Positions 1 through 5,836 are shown, counted from the stretch's first letter. The stretch is 5,907 nucleotides of DNA from Nitrososphaerota archaeon (GCA_016206275.1 JACQRY010000085.1:1-5907), one strand, 5' to 3'. The notes: a model not told the origin generated them from the letters alone. Numbers and translations are program-made.

Positions 1-150
1 AAAAACCACGGCAAGATGCAAAAGAAGATTCACAACGTACCTGAAGACATTGACAGGCAAGTAGCCCGCAACGCTCTGGAAGCACTGGGAATAGAAATAG
101 ACATTCCTACTGAAGAACAGATACGCTACGCTCAATCCTATCTGATCTAG
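1..150 (+). CDS. ahcY: S-adenosylhomocysteine hydrolase, C-terminal fragment
   Basis: This is the last 49 codons of a gene that enters from the left edge and ends with TAG at 148-150. The peptide contains HNVPEDIDRQVA, then LEALGIEIDIPTEEQ and a final YAQSYLI. This matches the usual SAH hydrolase tail: a VPEEID-type motif, an alpha helix, an 'MGI-x-ID-x-LT-x-EQ' segment and a short aromatic end. The family reversibly hydrolyses S-adenosylhomocysteine to adenosine and homocysteine with bound NAD, in the cytoplasm, and so removes the inhibitory product of methyltransferases. The catalytic and NAD-binding domains lie outside the window, so identification rests on the tail alone. It lies 55 bases before metG on the same strand, so co-transcription is possible, although TATA-like sequences occur in the gap. 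Confidence 0.75.
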   Translation, partial: KNHGKMQKKIHNVPEDIDRQVARNALEALGIEIDIPTEEQIRYAQSYLI

Positions 151-178
151 CTATAAAGATCACCATAACTCATAAAGG
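151..178 (+). promoter_or_regulatory. Candidate TATA boxes for metG
   Basis: The gap between the SAH hydrolase stop and the metG start has two archaeal TATA-like sequences: CTATAAAG at 151-158 and CATAAAGG at 171-178. With the usual spacing of about 25 bases, the first would give a transcript with a leader of about 25 nucleotides, and the second an almost leaderless one. There is no clear Shine-Dalgarno sequence before the GTG at 206, which slightly favours the second. This is inference from short AT-rich matches. Confidence 0.35.
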
Positions 179-205
179 AAGACTCCCAATAAGCGATGAA
201 TAGAA

Positions 206-1879
206 GTGGCTAAGTGGATCGTAACATCAGCATGGCCCTACTCATCCAACGTACCCCACCTAGGTAACCTCATCGGCTCCGTTCTATCAGCAGACATGTT
301 CGCCAGATACTTACGCATGAACAACCATTCCGTGATCTTCGTATCCGGCTCCGACGAGCATGGCACACCCGTAGAGATAGAGGCTGTCAAAAGAGGGGTA
401 AGAGTCAAAGAATATGCTGACGCGAACCACAGGAAGATCGCAGACCTCTTCAAACAATGGAACATTTCTTACGACAATTACACCCGCACCGAGAGCCCCA
501 TACACATCAAGTTCACCCAAGAACACTACATGAAAATATATGCGAAGGGCTTGGTCTTTCAAGAAGAAGAGAAGATCCACTACTGTCCTCGAGACAACCG
601 ATTCCTCCCCGACCGATTCGTGGAAGGCACCTGCCCCAACTGCGGCGCTCAAGGTGCAAGAGGAGACCAATGTGACACCTGCGGCAAACCGTTAGACGCT
701 GTTAAGTTAATCAATGCTAGATGCGCCATATGCAACGGCCCTACTGAGATACGATCAGTAAAGCAATGGTACTTCGATTTGCCGAAGCTTTCAGACCCGC
801 TCAGAAAATACGTTGAAAACAATAACAGGCTTTCTGAAAACGCGTTGCGATTCAGTTTATCTTGGATCGAGGAGGGGTTGAAACCCCGATCGCTTACGAG
901 GGATACCTCGTGGGGCATACCCGCGCCCTTCCCCGGAGCTGAAGACAAGACGATCTACGTCTGGATGGAAGCTGTGCTTGGATACGTGTCCGCGACTATC
1001 GAACACTTCGCTTCAAGGAATGAAATGGAGAGGTGGAAGGAGTTTTGGCTGAATGATTCGACGGAAACAGCTTTCTTCATAGGCAAGGACAACATCCCTT
1101 TTCACACCATAATTTTCACAGGTCTCCTACTTGCTTCAGGAGAAGGGTATGTGTTGCCAGGTGTTATCAGCTCCACCGAGTTCCTCCAGTTCGAAGGCAA
1201 GAAGTTTTCTAAGAGCAGGGGAATAGGGATCTGGATAGATGAGGCACTGGAGTTACTGCATGAGGACTATTGGCGTTACACCCTCCTGTCATTGAGACCT
1301 GAGACAGGGGATGTAAACTTCTCTTACGATCTTCTTGAAGAAAAGGTTAATGTGGAGCTTAACGACAAGATCGGCAATTTCATTCATAGAACCCTTTCCG
1401 CTACTCAACGCTTCTTGGGCGGAGTTATAAAGGAGAAACCGGTTCTTGGTTCTCAAGCCAAAGAGATCCTTAGCTCCATGGAGAAGAGGCACATGGAGAT
1501 TGCCTCAAACTACGAGTCCATCAAGCTTCAGAGAGCGGTCAGATTAACCTTGGAGCAGGCAGAGGAAGGGAACAGATATCTGAACTTGACGGAGCCGTGG
1601 AAAACCTACGAGAGCAGTTTGCAAGCAGTTACTGAATCTCTGTACACGTCTCTTCGGATAGTCAAAGCTCTTGCGGTAGAGCTCTATCCGGTCATTCCGA
1701 AGAGCGCTGCGAAGGCGTGGAGCTTTGTCGATGATTCGCCTGTAGAAAACGTGAAGTGGGCTGACGGTGCGTCTGGGTTAAAGTTCCCCATAAGGGTAAG
1801 TAGATTCAAGCCGCTTTTCAGCAAGATTTCTAAGGAAGACATTATTAGGAGAATAGAAGAGATGCGGCGGCAAGGCTGA
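206..1879 (+). CDS. metG: Methionyl-tRNA synthetase, catalytic and anticodon-binding subunit
   Basis: This 557-residue class I aminoacyl-tRNA synthetase charges tRNA-Met with methionine using ATP, in the cytoplasm. The HIGH motif reads PHLGN at residues 17-21 and the KMSKS loop reads KFSKS at 333-337. Between them, a zinc-knuckle insertion carries C127, C143, C146, C156, C159, C173 and C176, as in the two-knuckle archaeal and E. coli type. The helical anticodon-binding domain keeps N391 and R395, and an NRYLNLTEPW segment (N456, W465). These fit the E. coli residues N391, R395, N452 and W461 that read or support CAU recognition. The GTG start at 206 is forced: the same frame has TGA at 197-199 and no other start between. 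The protein stops just after the anticodon domain and lacks the C-terminal tRNA-binding domain, which the next gene encodes. Residues are canonical and the enzyme should be active. Confidence 0.97.
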   Translation: MAKWIVTSAWPYSSNVPHLGNLIGSVLSADMFARYLRMNNHSVIFVSGSDEHGTPVEIEAVKRGVRVKEYADANHRKIADLFKQWNISYDNYTRTESPIHIKFTQEHYMKIYAKGLVFQEEEKIHYCPRDNRFLPDRFVEGTCPNCGAQGARGDQCDTCGKPLDAVKLINARCAICNGPTEIRSVKQWYFDLPKLSDPLRKYVENNNRLSENALRFSLSWIEEGLKPRSLTRDTSWGIPAPFPGAEDKTIYVWMEAVLGYVSATIEHFASRNEMERWKEFWLNDSTETAFFIGKDNIPFHTIIFTGLLLASGEGYVLPGVISSTEFLQFEGKKFSKSRGIGIWIDEALELLHEDYWRYTLLSLRPETGDVNFSYDLLEEKVNVELNDKIGNFIHRTLSATQRFLGGVIKEKPVLGSQAKEILSSMEKRHMEIASNYESIKLQRAVRLTLEQAEEGNRYLNLTEPWKTYESSLQAVTESLYTSLRIVKALAVELYPVIPKSAAKAWSFVDDSPVENVKWADGASGLKFPIRVSRFKPLFSKISKEDIIRRIEEMRRQG

Positions 1880-1885
1880 GACCGA

Positions 1886-2215
1886 TTGTCAGGCAAATAC
1901 CCTTTCGAAGACTTTGCTAAGATAGACTTTCGAGTCGGTAGGATCATTCAGGCTGAAACTGTCCCTGGCGCCAAAAAACTTGTGAAACTGAAGATTGACA
2001 TTGGTGGAACAATAAGTCAGTCGGTGGCAGGCCTGGGAGGCAACTACAAGCCAGAAGACTTGATTTCGAAGCAGGTCGTTGTTGTCACCAACTTGCAGCC
2101 CAAGAAGATGTTCGGATTAGATTCTGAGGTTATGCTACTGGCAGCGGTTGACGACAGCAATGTGTCTCTTGTCAAGCCTGATAGAGACATGGCCCTGGGA
2201 AGCAAGGTTACATAA
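1886..2215 (+). CDS. MetRS C-terminal tRNA-binding domain protein (MetRS beta, OB fold)
   Basis: This 109-residue protein is one EMAP II/Trbp111-type OB fold. Family marks are FAKIDFRVGRI at about 10-20, VPGAKKLVKLKIDIGG at about 26-41, QSVAGL at 45-50, and VVVVTNLQPKKMFGLDSEVM at about 64-83. The domain binds tRNA without sequence specificity and, as the C-terminal part of longer MetRS enzymes, dimerises and improves tRNA binding. Many archaea encode it separately, and its position directly after metG implies it works with that enzyme. The start is TTG at 1886. Only GAC CGA separate it from the metG TGA, in the same frame, so no other start is available upstream and the two must be co-transcribed. 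No Shine-Dalgarno sequence is clear, so translation may depend on termination and reinitiation at the metG stop. Confidence 0.93.
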   Translation: MSGKYPFEDFAKIDFRVGRIIQAETVPGAKKLVKLKIDIGGTISQSVAGLGGNYKPEDLISKQVVVVTNLQPKKMFGLDSEVMLLAAVDDSNVSLVKPDRDMALGSKVT

Positions 2216-2262
2216 ACCCTATCTACATCTACTTACGTGTCTACCACTGAAAACTGTAGAAA

Positions 2263-2272
2263 GATTCTTAAG
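2263..2272 (+). promoter_or_regulatory. Weak candidate TATA element for psmB
   Basis: The sequence ATTCTTAAGG at about 2264-2273 closes the only AT-rich stretch of this gap. A TATA element here would put transcription start near 2290-2297 and give psmB-fttA a leader of about 60 nucleotides that includes the inverted repeat at 2310-2328. A second poor candidate is GGTTTAGC near 2300. Neither is a strong match. Confidence 0.22.
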
Positions 2273-2309
2273 GGAGCCAGCAACAGGCGTTCTCTGTCAG
2301 GTTTAGCCC

Positions 2310-2328
2310 GCCGACTCCCGACGTCGGC
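2310..2328 (+). promoter_or_regulatory. GC-rich inverted repeat upstream of psmB
   Basis: GCCGAC (2310-2315) and GTCGGC (2323-2328) form a perfect 6-base-pair stem around a 7-base loop. The overlapping stretch CCGACGTCGG (2318-2327) is a perfect 10-base palindrome. The element ends 25 bases before the psmB start. It could be a leader hairpin or a protein-binding operator; the sequence alone does not decide. Confidence 0.4.
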
Positions 2329-2353
2329 TGAAGAAGCCTGAAGTTGAGAAGAA

Positions 2354-3010
2354 TTGTCTAGTTTTCGTACACCTGAATCCAGTATTGTGCATGGGACAAC
2401 CACAGTGGGACTACTGTGCTCAGACGGAGCTGTGCTTGCCACAGATACAAGGGCTGTCGCAGGAACTTTCTTCATAGCCCACAAGAATGTAAAGAAGATA
2501 CAGAAAGTAGATGACCATTTAGCTATGACGATCGCAGGCGGAGTTGCCGACGCGCAGAACGTTGTTGACACCTTAAGGTACTACGCCAAGATCTATAAGC
2601 TTGAGCATGGTATCGGCATCCCGGTCAAGTCCGTGGCTAGGCTCGCCGCGACCGTGTTCTTCTCAGCGAGGTTGTACCCGTATATTGCTGACGTAATTGT
2701 GGCTGGCTATGATGATTCGGGTGCAAATGTGTATAACATCGACCTCTTCGGATCCCTCACCGAGGAGAAGTATTTCTCTACGGGAAGCGGCTCCCCGGTT
2801 GCATACGGCATCCTAGAGACGGAGTATAAGGAAGGTATCTCAGTCGAACAGGGCGTAAAGATAGCTATGAGAGCCGTTGCCGCAGCCATAAAGCGAAACA
2901 CAGGTACAGGCGACAGCATAGATGCGGCCGTGATCAATAAGGACGGATTCAGAGAGCTGACGCAGGAAGAGAAAGCAAGGATCCTAGCCCCGTTTTTCGG
3001 TAGAACATGA
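2354..3010 (+). CDS. psmB: Proteasome beta subunit
   Basis: This 218-residue N-terminal-nucleophile hydrolase forms the inner catalytic rings of the archaeal 20S proteasome, which degrades unfolded cytoplasmic proteins with an alpha subunit and an ATPase such as PAN or Cdc48. A 14-residue propeptide ends in HG and precedes TTTVGL, so self-cleavage would expose Thr15 as mature Thr1. Mature Asp17 (ATDTRA) and Lys33 (HKNVKK) complete the active-site triad, and the STGSGSP loop supplies the Ser129 equivalent. The place of the supporting Asp166/Ser169 pair reads RNTGTGDS, giving Asn and Thr (mature 168 and 171 here). The TTG start is bounded by TGA at 2345-2347 (TGA GAA GAA TTG). GTG at 2387 is a possible later start that would leave only a three-residue propeptide. 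fttA follows one base after the stop. Confidence 0.96.
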   Translation: MSSFRTPESSIVHGTTTVGLLCSDGAVLATDTRAVAGTFFIAHKNVKKIQKVDDHLAMTIAGGVADAQNVVDTLRYYAKIYKLEHGIGIPVKSVARLAATVFFSARLYPYIADVIVAGYDDSGANVYNIDLFGSLTEEKYFSTGSGSPVAYGILETEYKEGISVEQGVKIAMRAVAAAIKRNTGTGDSIDAAVINKDGFRELTQEEKARILAPFFGRT

Positions 3011-3011
3011 T

Positions 3012-4931
3012 TTGACGGAGAAACATCAAGGGCAGCCAAGCAGTGTAATGGCTACCATATTGCAGAATCTGCCCGCTGAAGCAGAGATCACTAGAGTAGA
3101 GTATGAAGGACCGCGCATCGCATTATACACGAAGAAGCCGAAGTTTCTTTACCAGAACAACTATGTTATCTCCGATATTGTCAACCTCGTTAAGAAGAGG
3201 GTTGTGGTCAGGACGGATAAGTCGATTAGGAGAACCGAAGAAGAAGCTAGAGAGATCATAAGCAACGCTGTTTCCGCTGAAGCGGGTCTTCAACAAATGT
3301 TCTTCGACGATGCTTTGGGGGAAGCCATCGTCGAGATAAGAAAACCTCAGCTTCTCGGTCCTGACAAAGATAGCAGTACCGCCGATCTGGTAGAGAAGAC
3401 TGGGTGGAGGATTAAAGTGCGTAAAGCTTCCCCTATTGCGTCAAATACGCTTCAAACCATTTACCATACTTTCAAGACTGGAGCCGATGATAGGGAACGC
3501 TTCCTTCGGGAAGCTGGAGATAGGATATTCAGGGGGAAACTGTCTTCTGACCCTGAGATTACGATTCATACGTTAGGTGCTTTCAACGAGGTCGGCCGCT
3601 CTGCCGTTTTGGTGACAACTCCTGAAAGCAAGATCCTGATGGACTGCGGAATACATCCTGGCCAAAAATATTCTTGGGATGCGTATCCCAGACTTGACTG
3701 GGCTGACCTAGATTTCGACGATCTGGATGCGGCTATTGTTAGCCATGCGCATATGGATCACCACGCGTTTCTCCCTGCCTTATACAAGTATGGGTATGAT
3801 GGCCCTATTTACGCCACTGAGCCCACTCTACCTCTTATGACCCTGCTTCAACAAGACTTTGTTAAGATCGCTTCGATTGGGGGAGGCAATATGCTTTACG
3901 ACATGAAGGATGTGCGGGAAGCCATCAAACACACCATAACTCTGCCCTATGGGCTTGTCACTGACGTTTCACCTGACGTTAAATTGGTCTTGAACAATGC
4001 TGGCCATATTTTAGGCTCATCTATCCTCCATCTACACATCGGAGATGGTGCTCACAACATCATCTACACTGGCGACTTCAAGTACGCTCCTACTATGTTG
4101 CTAGACCCTGCCACGGCGAATTTCCCTAGGGCTGAGACCCTGATCATGGAAAGTACCTACGGGGCGAAGGAGGATATTATGCCTAATAGAGACGAGGTTG
4201 AGATGAATCTAGTGAACACTGTTAACAAGACTTTGAGCGAGGGAGGTAAGGTTCTGATTCCTTCGCCGGCGGTGGGAAGGTCGCAGGAGATTATGTTGGT
4301 TCTTAACCAGTATATGAAGAATCGATCTCTTGTTGAGTGCCCGATCTTTCTTGAGGGTATGATTTCAGAGGCTACTGCGATCCATATGTCCTACCCTGAG
4401 TATCTTGAAAGAGAGCTCAGGTCACAGATCTTGGATACTGATGAGAATCCATTCAGGTCAGAGTATTTCACTAATATTGAGCATGCGAGTAACAGGGAGG
4501 AAGCTTTGAGGGAGGGTCCTGCTATCATTATGGCTACTTCGGGTATGCTCGAGGGGGGTCCTGTGATGGAGTATTTGGAGAATGTGGCTCCATCGGAGAA
4601 GAATAAGATTCTCTTCGTCTCATACCAGATCTCTGGAACATTAGGTAGGAGAGTTCTTGATGGAGCAAGGCAGATAAATCTTCCTCAAGATGGCGGCAAG
4701 ATCAAGATCGCTGACATGAAGTGTGCGGTCGAGAAGATCGAGGGGTTTAGCGGTCACAGTGACTATAATCAGCTGATACGGTTTGTGGCGAGGCTGAGAC
4801 CTAAGCTGAAGCATGTGATCATTAATCATGGCGAGCGGAGGAAGGTGGAAAATGTGACTAACGCCGTTTCCAGAATGTTCAGGCTTCCTGCTAGTGGTCC
4901 TGATGTTATGGAAGCCATTCGGCTGCGTTAG
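3012..4931 (+). CDS. fttA: aCPSF1/FttA, KH-domain beta-CASP ribonuclease and termination factor
   Basis: This 639-residue metallo-beta-lactamase/beta-CASP nuclease is the archaeal relative of CPSF73. The family cleaves nascent RNA at U-rich sites and terminates transcription, working as a dimer with RNA polymerase. Two KH-like domains occupy about 15-90 and 92-155, then the lactamase core starts near 182. Motifs are ILMDCG (D211), HAHMDH (H245, H247, D249, H250), AGH (H332), TGDF (D355), ESTYG (E380), FSGHSD (H582) and NHGE (H606). All metal and catalytic positions are present, and the C-terminal end EAIRLR, used in dimerisation, is intact. KHb lacks the usual GKGG loop and reads GPDKDS at 116-121. 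I chose TTG at 3012, one base after the psmB stop, because the extra residues extend the first KH helix region; ATG at 3048 is the alternative. Cotranscription with psmB is very likely. Confidence 0.95.
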   Translation: MTEKHQGQPSSVMATILQNLPAEAEITRVEYEGPRIALYTKKPKFLYQNNYVISDIVNLVKKRVVVRTDKSIRRTEEEAREIISNAVSAEAGLQQMFFDDALGEAIVEIRKPQLLGPDKDSSTADLVEKTGWRIKVRKASPIASNTLQTIYHTFKTGADDRERFLREAGDRIFRGKLSSDPEITIHTLGAFNEVGRSAVLVTTPESKILMDCGIHPGQKYSWDAYPRLDWADLDFDDLDAAIVSHAHMDHHAFLPALYKYGYDGPIYATEPTLPLMTLLQQDFVKIASIGGGNMLYDMKDVREAIKHTITLPYGLVTDVSPDVKLVLNNAGHILGSSILHLHIGDGAHNIIYTGDFKYAPTMLLDPATANFPRAETLIMESTYGAKEDIMPNRDEVEMNLVNTVNKTLSEGGKVLIPSPAVGRSQEIMLVLNQYMKNRSLVECPIFLEGMISEATAIHMSYPEYLERELRSQILDTDENPFRSEYFTNIEHASNREEALREGPAIIMATSGMLEGGPVMEYLENVAPSEKNKILFVSYQISGTLGRRVLDGARQINLPQDGGKIKIADMKCAVEKIEGFSGHSDYNQLIRFVARLRPKLKHVIINHGERRKVENVTNAVSRMFRLPASGPDVMEAIRLR

Positions 4932-4934
4932 CGG

Positions 4935-4950
4935 TTTCCTTGCAAGAAAA
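4935..4950. terminator. Candidate shared terminator between convergent fttA and sepF
   Basis: The only structured part of the 41-base convergent gap is TTTCCTTGCAAGAAAA. It is palindromic at 14 of 16 positions around a perfect CTTGCAAG core, and gives a T/C-rich run on both strands: TTTCCTT after fttA and TTTTCTT after sepF. Archaeal termination favours U-rich RNA, so it could serve both transcripts. The T runs are short and any RNA hairpin would be weak. Confidence 0.35.
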
Positions 4951-4972
4951 CTTGGCTTAGCTCGGGACTGGT

Positions 4973-5272
4973 TTAGTAAAGGCCTCTCCAGATCTTTACT
5001 GCTGGAGGCGTTACCACTATTCGCTCTTCGCCGAGGCGAGCTATGTCTCCTCCTTTCTTCTCCACGTGGCGGTAGAGTTCTTCCACGGCTTTTCTCAGCT
5101 CCTCTACGTTCCGCTCGGCAAGTGGAGTTACTCGTACGATTACTATGGTGTTCTTGGAGACGTCGTCCTTGATTTTTTCGATGTCTTCTACGCCTCTGAG
5201 GGGTAGGGCCTTTAGGTAGATCTGTCCCTCGGTGTCCCCGTTCTGTCGGCGTTCAACAGCTTCCTGGGTCAA
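4973..5272 (-). CDS. sepF: Archaeal SepF, FtsZ-associated cell division protein
   Basis: This 99-residue protein matches the SepF core. IYLKALPLRGVEDIEKIKDD at 18-37 is the first strand and helix, TIVIVRVTPLAE at 42-53 is the central strand, ELRKAVEEL at 58-66 is the second helix, and GGDIARLGEERIVVTPP at 74-90 is the closing strand pair. SepF binds the FtsZ tail and anchors the division ring to the membrane; in archaea it is usually found with FtsZ. Anchoring normally uses an N-terminal amphipathic helix, but here only about 17 polar residues precede the core. The TTG start is bounded by an in-frame TAG 15 bases upstream (TAG GAA GAG AGG CCT TTG), and the purine run GGAAGAGAGG there could act as a ribosome binding site. 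It converges on fttA and follows the PUA gene on the same strand after 66 bases. Confidence 0.88.
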   Translation of the reverse strand: MTQEAVERRQNGDTEGQIYLKALPLRGVEDIEKIKDDVSKNTIVIVRVTPLAERNVEELRKAVEELYRHVEKKGGDIARLGEERIVVTPPAVKIWRGLY

Positions 5273-5300
5273 AGGCCTCTCTTCCTACGGTTAGATGTGG

Positions 5301-5308
5301 CTTATTAA
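5301..5308 (-). promoter_or_regulatory. Candidate TATA box for sepF
   Basis: On the minus strand the gap between the PUA gene and sepF contains GGTTAATAAG, with TTAATAAG at 5308-5301. Its centre is about 32 bases before the sepF TTG, so transcription would start about 5-8 bases before the gene. This would let sepF be expressed independently of the PUA gene. Upstream lie two copies of AGCTAAG (plus-strand reading, 5315-5321 and 5331-5337). Confidence 0.4.
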
Positions 5309-5338
5309 CCTACCAGCTAAGAGAAATTTGAGCTAAGC

Positions 5339-5836
5339 TCACACAATTGCACCATGACCTTTGAAGACTTCCCAGAACCTGTCTCCAACGTAGTGAATGT
5401 TCTTGACAACTGGGCCCGAGGAAGCGGTTTGTAGAGCATCGCTGTCGGCAACCGCAATACCTATTGCGATAAACTTGCCATATTTCTGCTCCTTGACAGC
5501 TACAATGTTTTCTTGCTTGAAATTGCTCATCTCTAATACGCCTGGCCTCATTACGTCGGCGCCGTTGCAGACGAATCTGATTGCCCCAGGGTCCACTGTG
5601 ATGCTGGGGAAGAAGGATAGAATGTTTTCTTTCAGTAGTGGAACTATTTGTGTGGATTTTACCGGTCTTACCGCTGCAATACCGTCCAAGATCAAGATAT
5701 CACCCTTTGATTCTACTTCGATGACGCGGATCTGTTTGATTTTAGGTGGTATGGCTTGAGGCGGCCAGGTCTGAGCCAAGATATCTAGGATGACTCGGAC
5801 CTCTTTGTTTTGCAGATTATGCTCCTTCAAACACAT
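5339..5836 (-). CDS. PUA-domain RNA-binding protein, MCT-1/Tma20-like
   Basis: This 165-residue protein has the two-part layout of the archaeal family related to eukaryotic MCT-1/Tma20. A pre-PUA domain occupies about 8-75, with IRVIEVESKGDILILDG at 36-52. A PUA domain follows at about 78-158, marked by VDPGAIRFVCNGADVMRPGV at 81-100, then a GKFIAIG strand, a DSD turn and IHYVGDRFWEVF at 147-158. The eukaryotic relatives act on the small ribosomal subunit in initiation and recycling; the archaeal proteins are predicted to be ribosome- or RNA-associated, and the exact role here is unknown. The ATG start at 5836 is firm because TGA lies one codon upstream (TGA ACC ATG). No Shine-Dalgarno sequence is visible, so the transcript may be leaderless; CTTATCTA about 20 bases upstream is a weak TATA candidate. 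Confidence 0.92.
   Translation of the reverse strand: MCLKEHNLQNKEVRVILDILAQTWPPQAIPPKIKQIRVIEVESKGDILILDGIAAVRPVKSTQIVPLLKENILSFFPSITVDPGAIRFVCNGADVMRPGVLEMSNFKQENIVAVKEQKYGKFIAIGIAVADSDALQTASSGPVVKNIHYVGDRFWEVFKGHGAIV

Larger units (their letters stand above)
2216..2353. other. 138-base gap before psmB, no gene seen
   Basis: No convincing small ORF is present. The left part is pyrimidine-rich (about 2219-2245), which could help end the MetRS transcript. Positions 2249-2271 are AT-rich and could hold the psmB promoter. The right part is GC-rich and contains a perfect inverted repeat. No C-box/D-box pair or tRNA T-arm signature was found, although CTGA occurs at 2247-2250 and twice near 2328-2340. 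Confidence 0.6.

Noticed and set aside
311..670. Minus-strand open frame of 119 codons within metG
   Set aside because: It lies antisense to the well-conserved catalytic and zinc-knuckle region of metG and its product resembles no family I know; the open frame follows from metG codon use.
2272..2319. Possible tRNA or box C/D sRNA between GGGAG and CTCCC
   Set aside because: The span is too short for a tRNA and has no GTTCNANNC T-arm sequence. CTGA boxes occur but no matching RTGATGA C box is present.
4939..4957. Strong intrinsic terminator hairpin (CAAG-AAAA-CTTG)
   Set aside because: The stem is only four base pairs and no long U run follows; it is described only as a weak candidate shared terminator.
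4894..5172. Plus-strand open frame of 92 codons across the convergent gap
   Set aside because: It overlaps the end of fttA and is antisense to most of sepF. Its Leu/Arg-rich product looks like a shadow translation.
5397..5759. Plus-strand open frame of 120 codons
   Set aside because: It is wholly antisense to the PUA-domain gene, whose product has clear family motifs.
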